Assembly: GCA_047921395.1 (NCBI GenBank) | Contig: JBLRWH010000053.1 | Location: forward strand, 1-17,920 | Length of the DNA: 17,920 nucleotides | From: XN24 sp047921395 | Lineage (GTDB): Bacteria > Pseudomonadota > Gammaproteobacteria > Steroidobacterales > XN24 | Direction: 5' to 3' | In this document: one piece after another, positions 6,501-13,246 of the stretch | Position numbering within the stretch: position 1 is the stretch's first letter | How the letters are laid out: the number at the start of each line of letters is the position of its first letter | Notes under the pieces: generated by a model | Seen by the model: the letters and a program-made list of their open reading frames with translations, nothing else | The model's database searches: none | Told to the model about the DNA's origin: nothing | Translations under genes and position numbers: made by a program

Positions 6501-7769
6501 ATGGATAAGCTGCTGGTCGGGGGCGGACACCGTCTCGAGGGCGAAATCCGCGTCTCGGGCGCCAAGAACGCCGCGCTGCCGATCCTGGCCGCCACGCTGC
6601 TCGCGGATGGACCGGTACGCATTGGCAACGTGCCGCACCTGCAGGACGTCACCACCACCATCGAACTGCTCGGCCGGATGGGCGTGCGCGTCACCATCGA
6701 CGAGCACATGCGGGTCGAGGTGGACCCGCGCGGCATCCACGACCTGGTGGCGCCCTACGAGCTGGTCAAGACGATGCGCGCCTCGATCCTGGTGCTCGGT
6801 CCGCTGGTCGCCCGCTACGGCCGCGCCGATGTCTCGCTGCCGGGCGGCTGCGCCATCGGCGCGCGACCCGTCGACCTGCACATCGCCGGGCTGCGCGCGA
6901 TGGGCGCGACCGTGGAGATCGAGGACGGCTTCATCCGCGCCCGCGCCGAGCGACTGCATGGCGCGCGCATCGTGCTCGACACGGTGACCGTGACGGGCAC
7001 CGAGAACCTGCTGATGGCCGCCACGCTCGCCCGCGGCCAAACCGTCATCGAGAACGCGGCCCGCGAGCCCGAGGTCGTGGACCTGGCCGATTGCCTCATC
7101 GCGATGGGCGCGCGCATCCGCGGCGCCGGCACCGACACGATCGTCGTCGAGGGCGTGGAGCGGCTCGGTGGGGCGGAATACGAAGTCCTTCCGGATCGTA
7201 TCGAGACTGGCACCTACCTCGTCGCCGGCGCCATGACCGGCGGCCACGTGCGCCTGCGCCAGGCGCGCCCCGGCCACCTGGACGCAGTCCTCGCCAAGCT
7301 CGAGGAGGCCGGTGCGCGCATCTCGACCGGCCCCGACTGGATCGAGCTGGATATGGCGGGCCGGCGGCCGAAATCCGTCGACCTGCGCACCGCGCCGTAC
7401 CCCGCCTTCCCGACCGACATGCAGGCGCAGTTCGTCGCCATGAACAGCGTGGCGCTCGGCACCGCGACCATCGTCGAGACGATCTTCGAGAACCGCTTCA
7501 TGCACGTCCAGGAGATGCAGCGCCTCGGCGCGAACATCCGCTTGGAGGGCAACACGGCGATCATCCGCGGCGTGGAGCGGCTGCGGGCCGCGCCCGTGAT
7601 GGCGACCGACCTGAGGGCCTCGGCCAGCCTGGTGCTCGCGGCGATGGTCGCGGAGGGCGAGACCCTCATCGACCGGATCTACCACATCGACCGCGGCTAC
7701 GAGCGCATCGAGGAGAAGCTGTCCAGCCTGGGGGCGCAGATCCAGCGGGTGCCTTCCCCGAGCCGATGA
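6501..7769 (+). CDS. murA: UDP-N-acetylglucosamine 1-carboxyvinyltransferase MurA
   Basis: MurA transfers enolpyruvate from PEP to UDP-GlcNAc, the first committed step of peptidoglycan synthesis in the cytoplasm. At 422 residues it is full length (E. coli: 419). The expected residues are present: Lys22-Asn23 in SGAKNAALPI, the catalytic loop GGCAIGARPVDLH with Cys117 (equivalent to Cys115), and Asp306 in PAFPTDMQAQF (equivalent to Asp305). Cys117 is the residue alkylated by fosfomycin in the family, so this enzyme lacks the Cys-to-Asp change that gives intrinsic resistance. The ATG at 6501 has only a weak ribosome site and is probably coupled to ibaG. The gene ends 31 bases before the first copy of the intergenic repeat. 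Confidence 0.98.
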   Translation: MDKLLVGGGHRLEGEIRVSGAKNAALPILAATLLADGPVRIGNVPHLQDVTTTIELLGRMGVRVTIDEHMRVEVDPRGIHDLVAPYELVKTMRASILVLGPLVARYGRADVSLPGGCAIGARPVDLHIAGLRAMGATVEIEDGFIRARAERLHGARIVLDTVTVTGTENLLMAATLARGQTVIENAAREPEVVDLADCLIAMGARIRGAGTDTIVVEGVERLGGAEYEVLPDRIETGTYLVAGAMTGGHVRLRQARPGHLDAVLAKLEEAGARISTGPDWIELDMAGRRPKSVDLRTAPYPAFPTDMQAQFVAMNSVALGTATIVETIFENRFMHVQEMQRLGANIRLEGNTAIIRGVERLRAAPVMATDLRASASLVLAAMVAEGETLIDRIYHIDRGYERIEEKLSSLGAQIQRVPSPSR

Positions 7770-7800
7770 CGGCGGGGCTCGCGCCGGAAGAGAAAGACAG

Positions 7801-7836
7801 GCTCGCGCGGAGGCGCAGAGAGGCAGAGGCGCAGAG
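7801..7836 (+). repeat. Intergenic repeat copy 1 (left arm of element 1)
   Basis: A 36-base repeat beginning GCTCGCGCGGAGGCGCAGAG, identical base for base to copy 3 at 12995-13030. It contains an internal direct repeat, AGGCGCAGAG at 7811-7820 and again at 7827-7836. It lies between the convergent genes murA and degS and pairs as an imperfect inverted repeat with copy 2. An A-rich stretch (7840-7848) follows it. Confidence 0.9.
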
Positions 7837-7849
7837 AAGATAAAAAAAT

Positions 7850-7864
7850 GGATCTCTGCGATCC
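7850..7864. repeat. Small perfect hairpin inside element 1
   Basis: GGATC (7850-7854) and GATCC (7860-7864) form a 5-bp stem around TCTGC, just inside the left arm of element 1. It is the only clear local structure in the roughly 156-base interior, which has no credible reading frame. The rest of the interior (7865-7992) ends in an A/T-rich stretch, ACCAAAAAACCTTTTCTATT. Confidence 0.3.
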
Positions 7865-7992
7865 GGCGACATGGGCGGAGGGGGATGGCGACACACGGCT
7901 GGGCCGCATCAACTCCGGGCCACGTGACCAACCCCCGCCTGGTGGCCGCGCCCCGATCCATCGCGCCAACCAAAAAACCTTTTCTATTAGAC

Positions 7993-8028
7993 CTCCGCGC
8001 CTCTGCCCCTCTGCGTCTCCGCGCGAAA
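7993..8028 (-). repeat. Intergenic repeat copy 2 (right arm of element 1, inverted)
   Basis: Read on the minus strand, 31 of 34 bases match copy 1 (8026 down to 7993); the outermost two bases diverge. Like copy 4, it has G instead of A in the GCGCGGAG segment. It ends 19 bases before the degS stop codon. Together with copy 1 it forms a long imperfect palindrome filling the murA/degS convergent gap. Confidence 0.85.
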
Positions 8029-8046
8029 ATCTTCTCCAGCAGAAGC

Positions 8047-9114
8047 CTAAAGCCTCGATGGCTGCCGTTCCACGATCTCGGCCTCCACCTGGAAGGGCTG
8101 TCCCAGCCGGCTGCCGCCCAGCGTCACTCGGGTACCGGGGCGCATCGCCGCGATGCTGCGCAGCGCATCCTGCCACACGACCACGGGCTCGCCGTTGACG
8201 TGCGTGATCACGTCGTTGGGCCGCAGCCCCGCGCGTTCGGCCGGGCTGTCCGGCTGCACCGTGGTCAGGATGATTCCATAAGACCCCGCGAGGCCGAGCG
8301 CGCGTGCCTGGTCCGGCGTCAGGGTCTGGGTGCTGACCCCCAGCCAGCCCCGGATCACGCGGCCGTGCTTCACCAGGTCCTGCATCACGCCGCGGACCAG
8401 GTTCACCGGGATGGCGAAGCCGATCCCCTCCGAATCGAGGCGGCGCGAGAAGAATGCGGTGTTGATGCCCACCAGTTCGCCGCGCGCATTGACGAGCGCG
8501 CCGCCCGAGTTGCCGACGTTGATGGCCGCGTCGGTCTGGATGAAGTTCTCGAACTGTGACAGCCCGAGCTGGCCGCGCCCCGTGCCGCTGACGATGCCCT
8601 GGGTCACGGTCTGGCCGATGCTGAACGGGTTGCCGATTGCGAGCACGACGTCGCCGACGCTGAGCTGGTCGGAGCGCCCGACGCGTATTTCAGGCAGGTC
8701 GGGCAGGTCGATCTTCAGGAGCGCGATATCCGTGTCGGGGTCGGTCCCGACGAGAGTGGCCGGGGCGATGCGGCCATCGACCAGCACGACCTGCAGGTCC
8801 CGCATCCCCGCGATCACGTGGTGGTTGGTGATGACGAGGCCCTTACTGTCCATCACCACGGCCGAACCCAGGCTGCCGCTGCCCTGGGAGTTCGCGAATC
8901 CGGCCGGCGCGGCCGGGCGGCCCACCAGGTTGGCGACCGCCGGCGCCGTGGCGACCACCGCACTGGCGTAGGAGGCCGAGCCGGATCCGCCATCGCGCAG
9001 CGGATGACCCACGGGAAGGAGGCCGGGAAACAGGTAGACGACCACGAACGCGACCGCCAGTCCAAGCACGGCGGACTGGATCAGGAAGGTCACTGTCTGT
9101 CGCAAGCTGCCCAT
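8047..9114 (-). CDS. degS: DegS/AlgW-type membrane-anchored periplasmic serine protease
   Basis: DegS-type proteases sense misfolded outer-membrane proteins through a PDZ domain and cut the anti-sigma factor RseA to release sigma-E. The 355 residues (E. coli DegS: 355) begin with one membrane anchor (about 10-29). A trypsin-like domain follows with His99 in TNHHV, Asp129 in DPDTDIALL and Ser203 in GNSGGALVN. There is a single PDZ domain (about 255-345: GWLGVSTQTL, AERAGLRPNDVITHVNG). A single PDZ plus an uncleaved anchor favours DegS/AlgW over DegP/DegQ, which have two PDZ domains and a cleaved signal. The ATG at 9114 has a weak ribosome site but a consensus -10 box 50 bases upstream. It converges on murA and diverges from petA. 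RseA itself is not in the window, so the substrate is inferred. Confidence 0.9.
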   Translation of the reverse strand: MGSLRQTVTFLIQSAVLGLAVAFVVVYLFPGLLPVGHPLRDGGSGSASYASAVVATAPAVANLVGRPAAPAGFANSQGSGSLGSAVVMDSKGLVITNHHVIAGMRDLQVVLVDGRIAPATLVGTDPDTDIALLKIDLPDLPEIRVGRSDQLSVGDVVLAIGNPFSIGQTVTQGIVSGTGRGQLGLSQFENFIQTDAAINVGNSGGALVNARGELVGINTAFFSRRLDSEGIGFAIPVNLVRGVMQDLVKHGRVIRGWLGVSTQTLTPDQARALGLAGSYGIILTTVQPDSPAERAGLRPNDVITHVNGEPVVVWQDALRSIAAMRPGTRVTLGGSRLGQPFQVEAEIVERQPSRL

Positions 9115-9139
9115 CGCGAATCACGTCCAGGTGGCATCA

Positions 9140-9160
9140 GGCCCGCACGATCGCGGGGCC
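9140..9160. promoter_or_regulatory. Bulged hairpin in the degS leader
   Basis: GGCCCGC (9140-9146) pairs with GCGGGGCC (9153-9160) apart from one bulged base, across a 6-base loop. It lies at the predicted 5' end of the degS transcript, the same relative position as the dyad in the yrbG leader. There is no U-run. A regulatory function is unproven. Confidence 0.25.
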
Positions 9161-9164
9161 GGAC

Positions 9165-9170
9165 ATTATA
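9165..9170 (-). promoter_or_regulatory. Candidate -10 box (TATAAT) of the degS promoter
   Basis: A perfect TATAAT on the minus strand is placed 50 bases before the degS ATG and is followed by GTCCGGCC. No good -35 is seen at 16-18 bases; GGC just upstream gives only a partial extended -10. The shared downstream octamer with the yrbG site strengthens the call. Confidence 0.5.
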
Positions 9171-9246
9171 GCCACAGCCGCTCGCCGGCGTGCCTTCAGC
9201 CCCGCCGGCCGTACGCCTCCAGTAGGCAGCTCCGAAACGCGATGTG

Positions 9247-9252
9247 TATACT
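9247..9252 (+). promoter_or_regulatory. Candidate -10 box of the petABC promoter
   Basis: TATACT on the plus strand, 93 bases before the petA ATG, is the best sigma-70-like hexamer in the degS/petA divergent gap. The expected -35 position (9224-9229, AGGCAG) is a poor match. Tentative. Confidence 0.3.
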
Positions 9253-9269
9253 TACGCGATTGCCTGAAT

Positions 9270-9303
9270 GGACCGAATTAGTGTTTGGAAACGGACCTAA
9301 TTG
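9270..9303. promoter_or_regulatory. Direct and inverted repeat cluster upstream of petA
   Basis: GGACCGAATTA (9270-9280) is repeated 23 bases later as GGACCTAATTG (9293-9303), with two mismatches. The same segment holds an inverted repeat AATTAG (9276-9281) / CTAATT (9297-9302) and a small palindrome GTTTGGAAAC (9283-9292). It is AT-richer than its surroundings and sits between the candidate -10 and the petA ribosome site. This is where an operator or a second promoter could lie. No known binding consensus was recognised. Confidence 0.3.
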
Positions 9304-9345
9304 CCAGCGGATGACCCTAGGAATCTTTCCAGGAGCGAACTCGGG

Positions 9346-9939
9346 ATGAGTGATGGTGTGAATCTCGGCCGCCGCCGGTTCCTCGGCGTGGCCACGGGGG
9401 TAACCTCGGCCGTCGGCGTCGCGTTCGTGGCCGTGCCGTTCCTGGCTTCATGGAAGCCGAGCGCGCGGGCCCAGGCGCTGGGCGCACCAGTCGAGGTCGA
9501 CATCAGCAAGCTCGAAGAGGGCGCATTGCTCAGGGTCGAATGGCGCGGCAAGCCCGTCTGGGTACTCAAGCGAACCCCCGAGATGATCGAACGCCTCGCC
9601 CGGGCGGACGACATGGTCCGGGATCCCGAATCCGAGGAGCCGCAGCAGCCCAAGTATGCGGTCAATCGTCATCGCTCCATCAAGCCGGAAGTGCTGGTCG
9701 TCATCGGCAGCTGCACGCACCTGGGATGCTCGCCCATGCCGCGTTTCGAGGCCGGTGCCGCCGATCTCGGCGGGGCCGACTGGCCGGGCGGCTTTTTCTG
9801 CGCCTGCCACGGCTCCAAGTTCGATCTCGCCGGCCGGGTGTGGCGGGGCGTGCCTGCGCCGCTGAACCTGGTCGTGCCGCCGCACCGGTATGTTGACGAG
9901 TCGACCATCCTGGTCGGCGTGGACACGGGGGCTGCCTGA
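9346..9939 (+). CDS. petA: Ubiquinol-cytochrome c reductase iron-sulfur (Rieske) subunit
   Basis: This is the Rieske [2Fe-2S] subunit of the bc1 complex; it takes one electron from ubiquinol at the Qo site and passes it to cytochrome c1. The 197 residues have a twin-arginine-like N-terminus (GRRRFLGVA) followed by a membrane anchor (about 14-34). The cluster motifs are CTHLGC (Cys123, His125, Cys128) and CACHGS (Cys152, Cys154, His155). Cys123/His125/Cys152/His155 are the expected ligands and Cys128/Cys154 the disulfide. The ATG at 9346 has AGGAG 10 bases upstream and gives a normal N-terminus. A TTG at 9301 in the same frame would add 15 residues before the twin-arginine motif and is less likely. 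Its stop overlaps the petB start (TGATG). The extended segment between anchor and cluster (about 76-105, rich in Glu/Arg) is usual for this subgroup. Confidence 0.96.
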   Translation: MSDGVNLGRRRFLGVATGVTSAVGVAFVAVPFLASWKPSARAQALGAPVEVDISKLEEGALLRVEWRGKPVWVLKRTPEMIERLARADDMVRDPESEEPQQPKYAVNRHRSIKPEVLVVIGSCTHLGCSPMPRFEAGAADLGGADWPGGFFCACHGSKFDLAGRVWRGVPAPLNLVVPPHRYVDESTILVGVDTGAA

Positions 9940-11198
9940 TGAGCGCTGCCAAGAAGACTGAGTCGGTCGTTGGCCAGGAGGGCGGCGGCCTCTATGACTG
10001 GTTCCGGAAGCGATTCCCCTGGGACCAGATGATGGAGGAGCACGTCACCGGTTATTACGCGCCGAAGAATTTCAACTGGTACTACGTGTTCGGTTCGCTG
10101 GCCCTGCTGGCGCTGATCATCCAGATCGTCACCGGCATCTGGCTGACCATGAGCTACAAGCCGTCGGCCGCGGAAGCCTTCTCCTCCGTCGAGTACATCA
10201 TGCGCGACGTCGAGTGGGGCTGGCTGCTCCGCTACATGCACTCGACCGGCGCCTCGATGTTCTTCATCGTCGTCTATGTCCACATGTTCCGCGCGCTGCT
10301 GTATGGCTCCTACCAGAAGCCGCGCGAACTCATCTGGATCTTCGGCATGCTGATCTACCTGGCCATGTCGGCCGAGGCTTTCTTCGGCTACCTGCTCCCC
10401 TGGGGCCAGATGTCCTACTGGGGTGCGCAGGTGATCGTCTCGCTGGCCGGCGCCATTCCGGTGGTCGGCGACCAGCTGGTCGAGTGGGTTCGCGGCGACT
10501 ACTTCATTTCAGACGTGACGCTGAACCGCTTCTTTGCGCTGCACGTGATCGCGTTGCCGCTGGTGCTGCTCGGCCTCGTGGTCGCGCACATTCTCGCGCT
10601 GCACGAGGTGGGCTCCAACAACCCGGACGGCGTCGAGATCAAGAAGTACAAGGGACCGGACGGCAAGCCGCTCGACGGCGTACCGTTCCATCCCTATCAC
10701 ACCGCGAAGGACGTCCCCGCCTGGGTCGTGTTCGCGATGGTGTTCGCGGCGATCGTGTTCTTCGCACCGGAGATGGGCGGCTTTTTCCTGGAGCACGCCA
10801 ACTTCGAGCCGGCAGACCCGCTCAAGACGCCGGACCACATTGCGCCGGTGTGGTACTTCACGCCCTTCTACGCGATCCTGCGCGCGGTGCCGGACAAGCT
10901 CGGCGGCGTGCTGGCGATGGGCGCGGCCATGGGCGTGCTGTTCCTGCTGCCGTGGATCGATCGCAGCCCGGTGCGCTCGATCCGTTACAAGGGGCCGATC
11001 TTCAAGGTCGCGCTGACGCTGTTCGTGATCAGCTTCGTGATGCTGGGCTGGCTCGGACTGCAGCCCGCGACGGGGACCTACACCTGGCTGGCGCGCATGT
11101 TCACCGTGATTTATTTCGCGTTCTTCCTGCTCATGCCGATCTACTCGAAGATCGACAAGACCAAGACCCCCCCGGACAGGATCAGCTACCATGGCTAG
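9939..11198 (+). CDS. petB: Cytochrome b subunit of the bc1 complex
   Basis: This is the membrane core of complex III; it binds two b hemes and carries the Qo and Qi quinone sites. The 419 residues contain about eight membrane helices. The heme ligands are His101 and His115 in the second helix and His202 and His217 in the fourth, a spacing of 14 and 15. The Qo motif is PVWY (303-306), the variant reported for beta/gammaproteobacteria in place of the mitochondrial PEWY. The family-typical WGAQVI and LHEVGSNNPDG segments are present. This is a single full-length cytochrome b, not split into b6 and subunit IV. It starts within the petA stop codon and overlaps petC by 8 bases, so petABC is a tightly coupled operon. 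Confidence 0.97.
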   Translation: MSAAKKTESVVGQEGGGLYDWFRKRFPWDQMMEEHVTGYYAPKNFNWYYVFGSLALLALIIQIVTGIWLTMSYKPSAAEAFSSVEYIMRDVEWGWLLRYMHSTGASMFFIVVYVHMFRALLYGSYQKPRELIWIFGMLIYLAMSAEAFFGYLLPWGQMSYWGAQVIVSLAGAIPVVGDQLVEWVRGDYFISDVTLNRFFALHVIALPLVLLGLVVAHILALHEVGSNNPDGVEIKKYKGPDGKPLDGVPFHPYHTAKDVPAWVVFAMVFAAIVFFAPEMGGFFLEHANFEPADPLKTPDHIAPVWYFTPFYAILRAVPDKLGGVLAMGAAMGVLFLLPWIDRSPVRSIRYKGPIFKVALTLFVISFVMLGWLGLQPATGTYTWLARMFTVIYFAFFLLMPIYSKIDKTKTPPDRISYHG

Positions 11199-11946
11199 GC
11201 ATATCGAGACGCTGTTGCTCGCGGCGCTGCTGCTCGCCGCGCCTGGTTTCGCCGCCGCCGCGGGTCCGGCCGTCCCGCTGCAATCGTCCGGCGTGGATGT
11301 CGCCAACCAGGCCTCGCTCCAGCGGGGCGCCAGGCTGTTCATGAACTACTGCCTGGGCTGCCATTCCCTGAAGTACGTGCGTTACAACACGCTGGCCGCG
11401 GGCCTCGGGCTCACCGACGACCAGGTCGCCGAGAACCTGCGCTTCGTGGCCGGCAGCCCGCACGACCAGATCAGGATCCCGATGCCGCCGGCCGACGCGG
11501 CGGGCTGGTTCGGCCTCGCGCCGCCGGATCTCTCCCTGACGGCCCGCTCGCGGGGCACGGACTGGATCTACACCTTCCTGAAGTCCTTCTACGCGGACCC
11601 GAAGTCGCGCAGCACCGGCGCCAACAACAAGGTGCTCGAGGGGACCGCCATGCCCCACGTGCTCTGGGAGCTCCAGGGCGTCCAGCAGGCCGTGTATCGC
11701 CAGGAAGTCGGCGCGGATGGCGCGCCCCACGCGGTGTTCGACGGCTTCGAGCTTGTGACCCCCGGCCAGATGTCGCCCGACGAGTTCGACCGGGCCGCGC
11801 GGGACATCACCGCGTTCCTGTCCTGGGCGGCCGAGCCGATGCAGGTCGAGCGGCAGCGCCTGGGCATCAAGGTGCTGTTCTTCCTGCTGATTCTGCTCGT
11901 GTTCTCCTACCTGTTCTACAAGGAACTGTGGAAGGACGTTAAGTGA
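11191..11946 (+). CDS. petC: Cytochrome c1 subunit of the bc1 complex
   Basis: Cytochrome c1 accepts electrons from the Rieske protein and passes them to soluble cytochrome c. The 251 residues start with a Sec signal peptide (hydrophobic 7-22, likely cleavage after the AAAA stretch). The c-type heme site is CLGCH (54-58), and the probable axial ligand is Met154 in GTAMPHVLW. A C-terminal membrane anchor (about 227-243, KVLFFLLILLVFSYLFYKEL) ends in a short cytoplasmic tail, so the heme domain faces the periplasm. The start overlaps the end of petB by 8 bases. Heme attachment needs a cytochrome c maturation system, which is not in the window. Confidence 0.97.
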   Translation: MARHIETLLLAALLLAAPGFAAAAGPAVPLQSSGVDVANQASLQRGARLFMNYCLGCHSLKYVRYNTLAAGLGLTDDQVAENLRFVAGSPHDQIRIPMPPADAAGWFGLAPPDLSLTARSRGTDWIYTFLKSFYADPKSRSTGANNKVLEGTAMPHVLWELQGVQQAVYRQEVGADGAPHAVFDGFELVTPGQMSPDEFDRAARDITAFLSWAAEPMQVERQRLGIKVLFFLLILLVFSYLFYKELWKDVK

Positions 11947-11983
11947 CGGTTCGGCGCCCGGTTATTACTGCAGGCGAGGCAAC

Positions 11984-12583
11984 ATGACACTTTTCTCGAA
12001 TCCGACGTGCCCCCACAGCCATCGCGTCCGCATCGTGCTGGCGGAGAAGGGCATCAGTCTCGATGTCGTGGACGTGGAAACCGCGAGCCTTCCCGAGGAC
12101 CTGCTCGACCTGAATCCCTACAACAGCGTTCCCACGCTGGTAGATCGCGACCTGGTCCTGTACGACTCGCGCGTCATCGTCGAGTACCTCGACGAGCGCT
12201 TCCCGCATCCACCGCTGATGCCGGTCGACCCGGTCAGCCGCGCCCGGTTCCGGCTCGCGCTGTATCACATCGAGCGCGACTGGTACTCGCTGGTGGACGA
12301 CCTCGAGCGGGGTGACAAGCGCACCGCCAATCGCGCCCGCAAGAACCTGCGCGAGAGCCTGCTGTCCAGCGCCGAGCTGTTCGGCGTCAAGCCGTTCTTC
12401 ATGAGCGACGAGTTCTCGCTGGTCGACTGCAGCATCGCGCCGATCCTGTGGCGCCTGCCGCGCTGGGAAGTGGACCTGCCGCCCAGCCATGGCCGCAACA
12501 TCATCAAGTATGCCGAGACCCTGTTCAGCCGCCCGTCGTTCCGCGCCAGCCTGAGCGAGCTCGAGCAAGAGATGCGTCCCTGA
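11984..12583 (+). CDS. sspA: Stringent starvation protein A (GST-fold)
   Basis: SspA binds RNA polymerase and alters transcription under starvation and acid stress. The 199 residues form a thioredoxin-like N-domain and a helical GST-type C-domain. Diagnostic segments shared with E. coli SspA are VRIVLAEKG, LDLNPYNSVPTLVDRDL, EYLDERFPHPPLMP (PHPPLMP at 74-80) and SDEFSLVDC. Unlike E. coli (GPTDIYSHQVR), the N-domain reads NPTCPHSHRVR, with Cys9 where catalytic thiols occur in some GST-like proteins and where betaproteobacterial SspA, from memory, also has a Cys. The ATG at 11984 follows AGGCGAGG and lies 37 bases after petC. The petABC-sspAB order is conserved in Pseudomonas. Confidence 0.95.
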   Translation: MTLFSNPTCPHSHRVRIVLAEKGISLDVVDVETASLPEDLLDLNPYNSVPTLVDRDLVLYDSRVIVEYLDERFPHPPLMPVDPVSRARFRLALYHIERDWYSLVDDLERGDKRTANRARKNLRESLLSSAELFGVKPFFMSDEFSLVDCSIAPILWRLPRWEVDLPPSHGRNIIKYAETLFSRPSFRASLSELEQEMRP

Positions 12584-12990
12584 CCGGCCAGGACCCGACC
12601 CGCAGGCCGCGCCGGCCCTACCTGCTGAGGGCCATGGTCGAGTGGATCTCGGATAACGGCGAGACCCCGCACATCGTCGTGGACGCTTCGCAGGAAGGCG
12701 TCCAGGTGCCGGCCCGGTACGTCCGCGACGGCAAGCTGGTGCTGAACATCGGCGCCAGCGCCACCCAGGGCCTCAGTCTCGGCAACGACACAATAGAATT
12801 CAGTGCGCGCTTCGGCGGCGTGCCGTTCCCGATCCGCATCCCGCTGCGCGCGGTGCTCGGCATCTACGCGCGCGAATCCGGCGAGGGCATGATCTTCACG
12901 GACACCGAAGGCGAGCCGCCGTCGGGCAACGATGGCGGCGACGGCCCCGAGCCCCCGAAAGGCCCGCCGAAACTCAGCGTGGTCAAATAA
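12580..12990 (+). CDS. sspB: ClpXP protease specificity-enhancing factor SspB
   Basis: SspB tethers ssrA-tagged proteins, and in E. coli the RseA fragment, to ClpXP. The protein matches E. coli SspB across the substrate-binding domain: RRPYLLRA, TPHIVVDA, GVQVPARYVRDGKLVLNI, RFGGVPFPIRIPL, AVLGIYARESGEG. It ends in an acidic/Pro linker and the ClpX-binding tail PPKLSVVK (E. coli RPALRVVK). The start is uncertain. No ATG, GTG or TTG occurs in frame between an implausible ATG at 12448, deep inside sspA, and ATG 12634, which would delete the conserved RRPYLLRA helix start. CTG at 12580 overlaps the sspA stop (CTGA) and gives 136 residues with the normal N-terminus, so it is used here. If CTG does not initiate, the product would be 118 residues from 12634. 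Confidence 0.88.
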   Translation: MTGQDPTRRPRRPYLLRAMVEWISDNGETPHIVVDASQEGVQVPARYVRDGKLVLNIGASATQGLSLGNDTIEFSARFGGVPFPIRIPLRAVLGIYARESGEGMIFTDTEGEPPSGNDGGDGPEPPKGPPKLSVVK

Positions 12991-13030
12991 GAGGGCTCGC
13001 GCGGAGGCGCAGAGAGGCAGAGGCGCAGAG
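12991..13030 (+). repeat. Intergenic repeat copy 3 (left arm of element 2)
   Basis: It begins at the first base after the sspB stop codon with GAGGGCTCGCGCGGAGGCGC. Bases 12995-13030 are identical to copy 1 over 36 of 36 positions. It is the left arm of a 40-bp inverted repeat with copy 4 (39 of 40 matching). Confidence 0.9.
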
Positions 13031-13246
13031 GGGTTTGACAGGGGTGTCTCGCGCAGGCGTGGCTTGCCGAATCACGGCACAGGCGGTTAGCCGGCGCGCG
13101 TAGAACACTTGTGTCGGGACTGCGCCCCGTTGTTGCTGGCCGCATCGCGGCCGGTGCGGTCAAGCGAGCAACCCCTGAACATTCCCATCCGCACTGCCGT
13201 CATCCATCGCCCCCTCGCCCCGGCCGAATCTCTACTTGTTGTCCAT
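13031..13246. other. Interior of element 2: no gene, one nested hairpin
   Basis: No credible reading frame or known RNA is seen in this interval between the repeat arms and the oxidase stop. The clearest structure is GGCCGC-ATC-GCGGCC (13138-13152), enclosed by the outer complementary hexamers GTTGCT (13132-13137) and AGCAAC (13167-13172). There is no U-run, so it is not a classical terminator. Confidence 0.4.

Noticed and set aside
6117..7973. A 618-codon open frame on the minus strand opposite ibaG and murA
   Set aside because: Antisense shadow of murA with no domain signal; murA on the other strand has all catalytic motifs.
9131..9349. A 72-codon plus-strand frame in the degS/petA gap
   Set aside because: No ribosome site or homology; it overlaps the promoter elements and the petA start.
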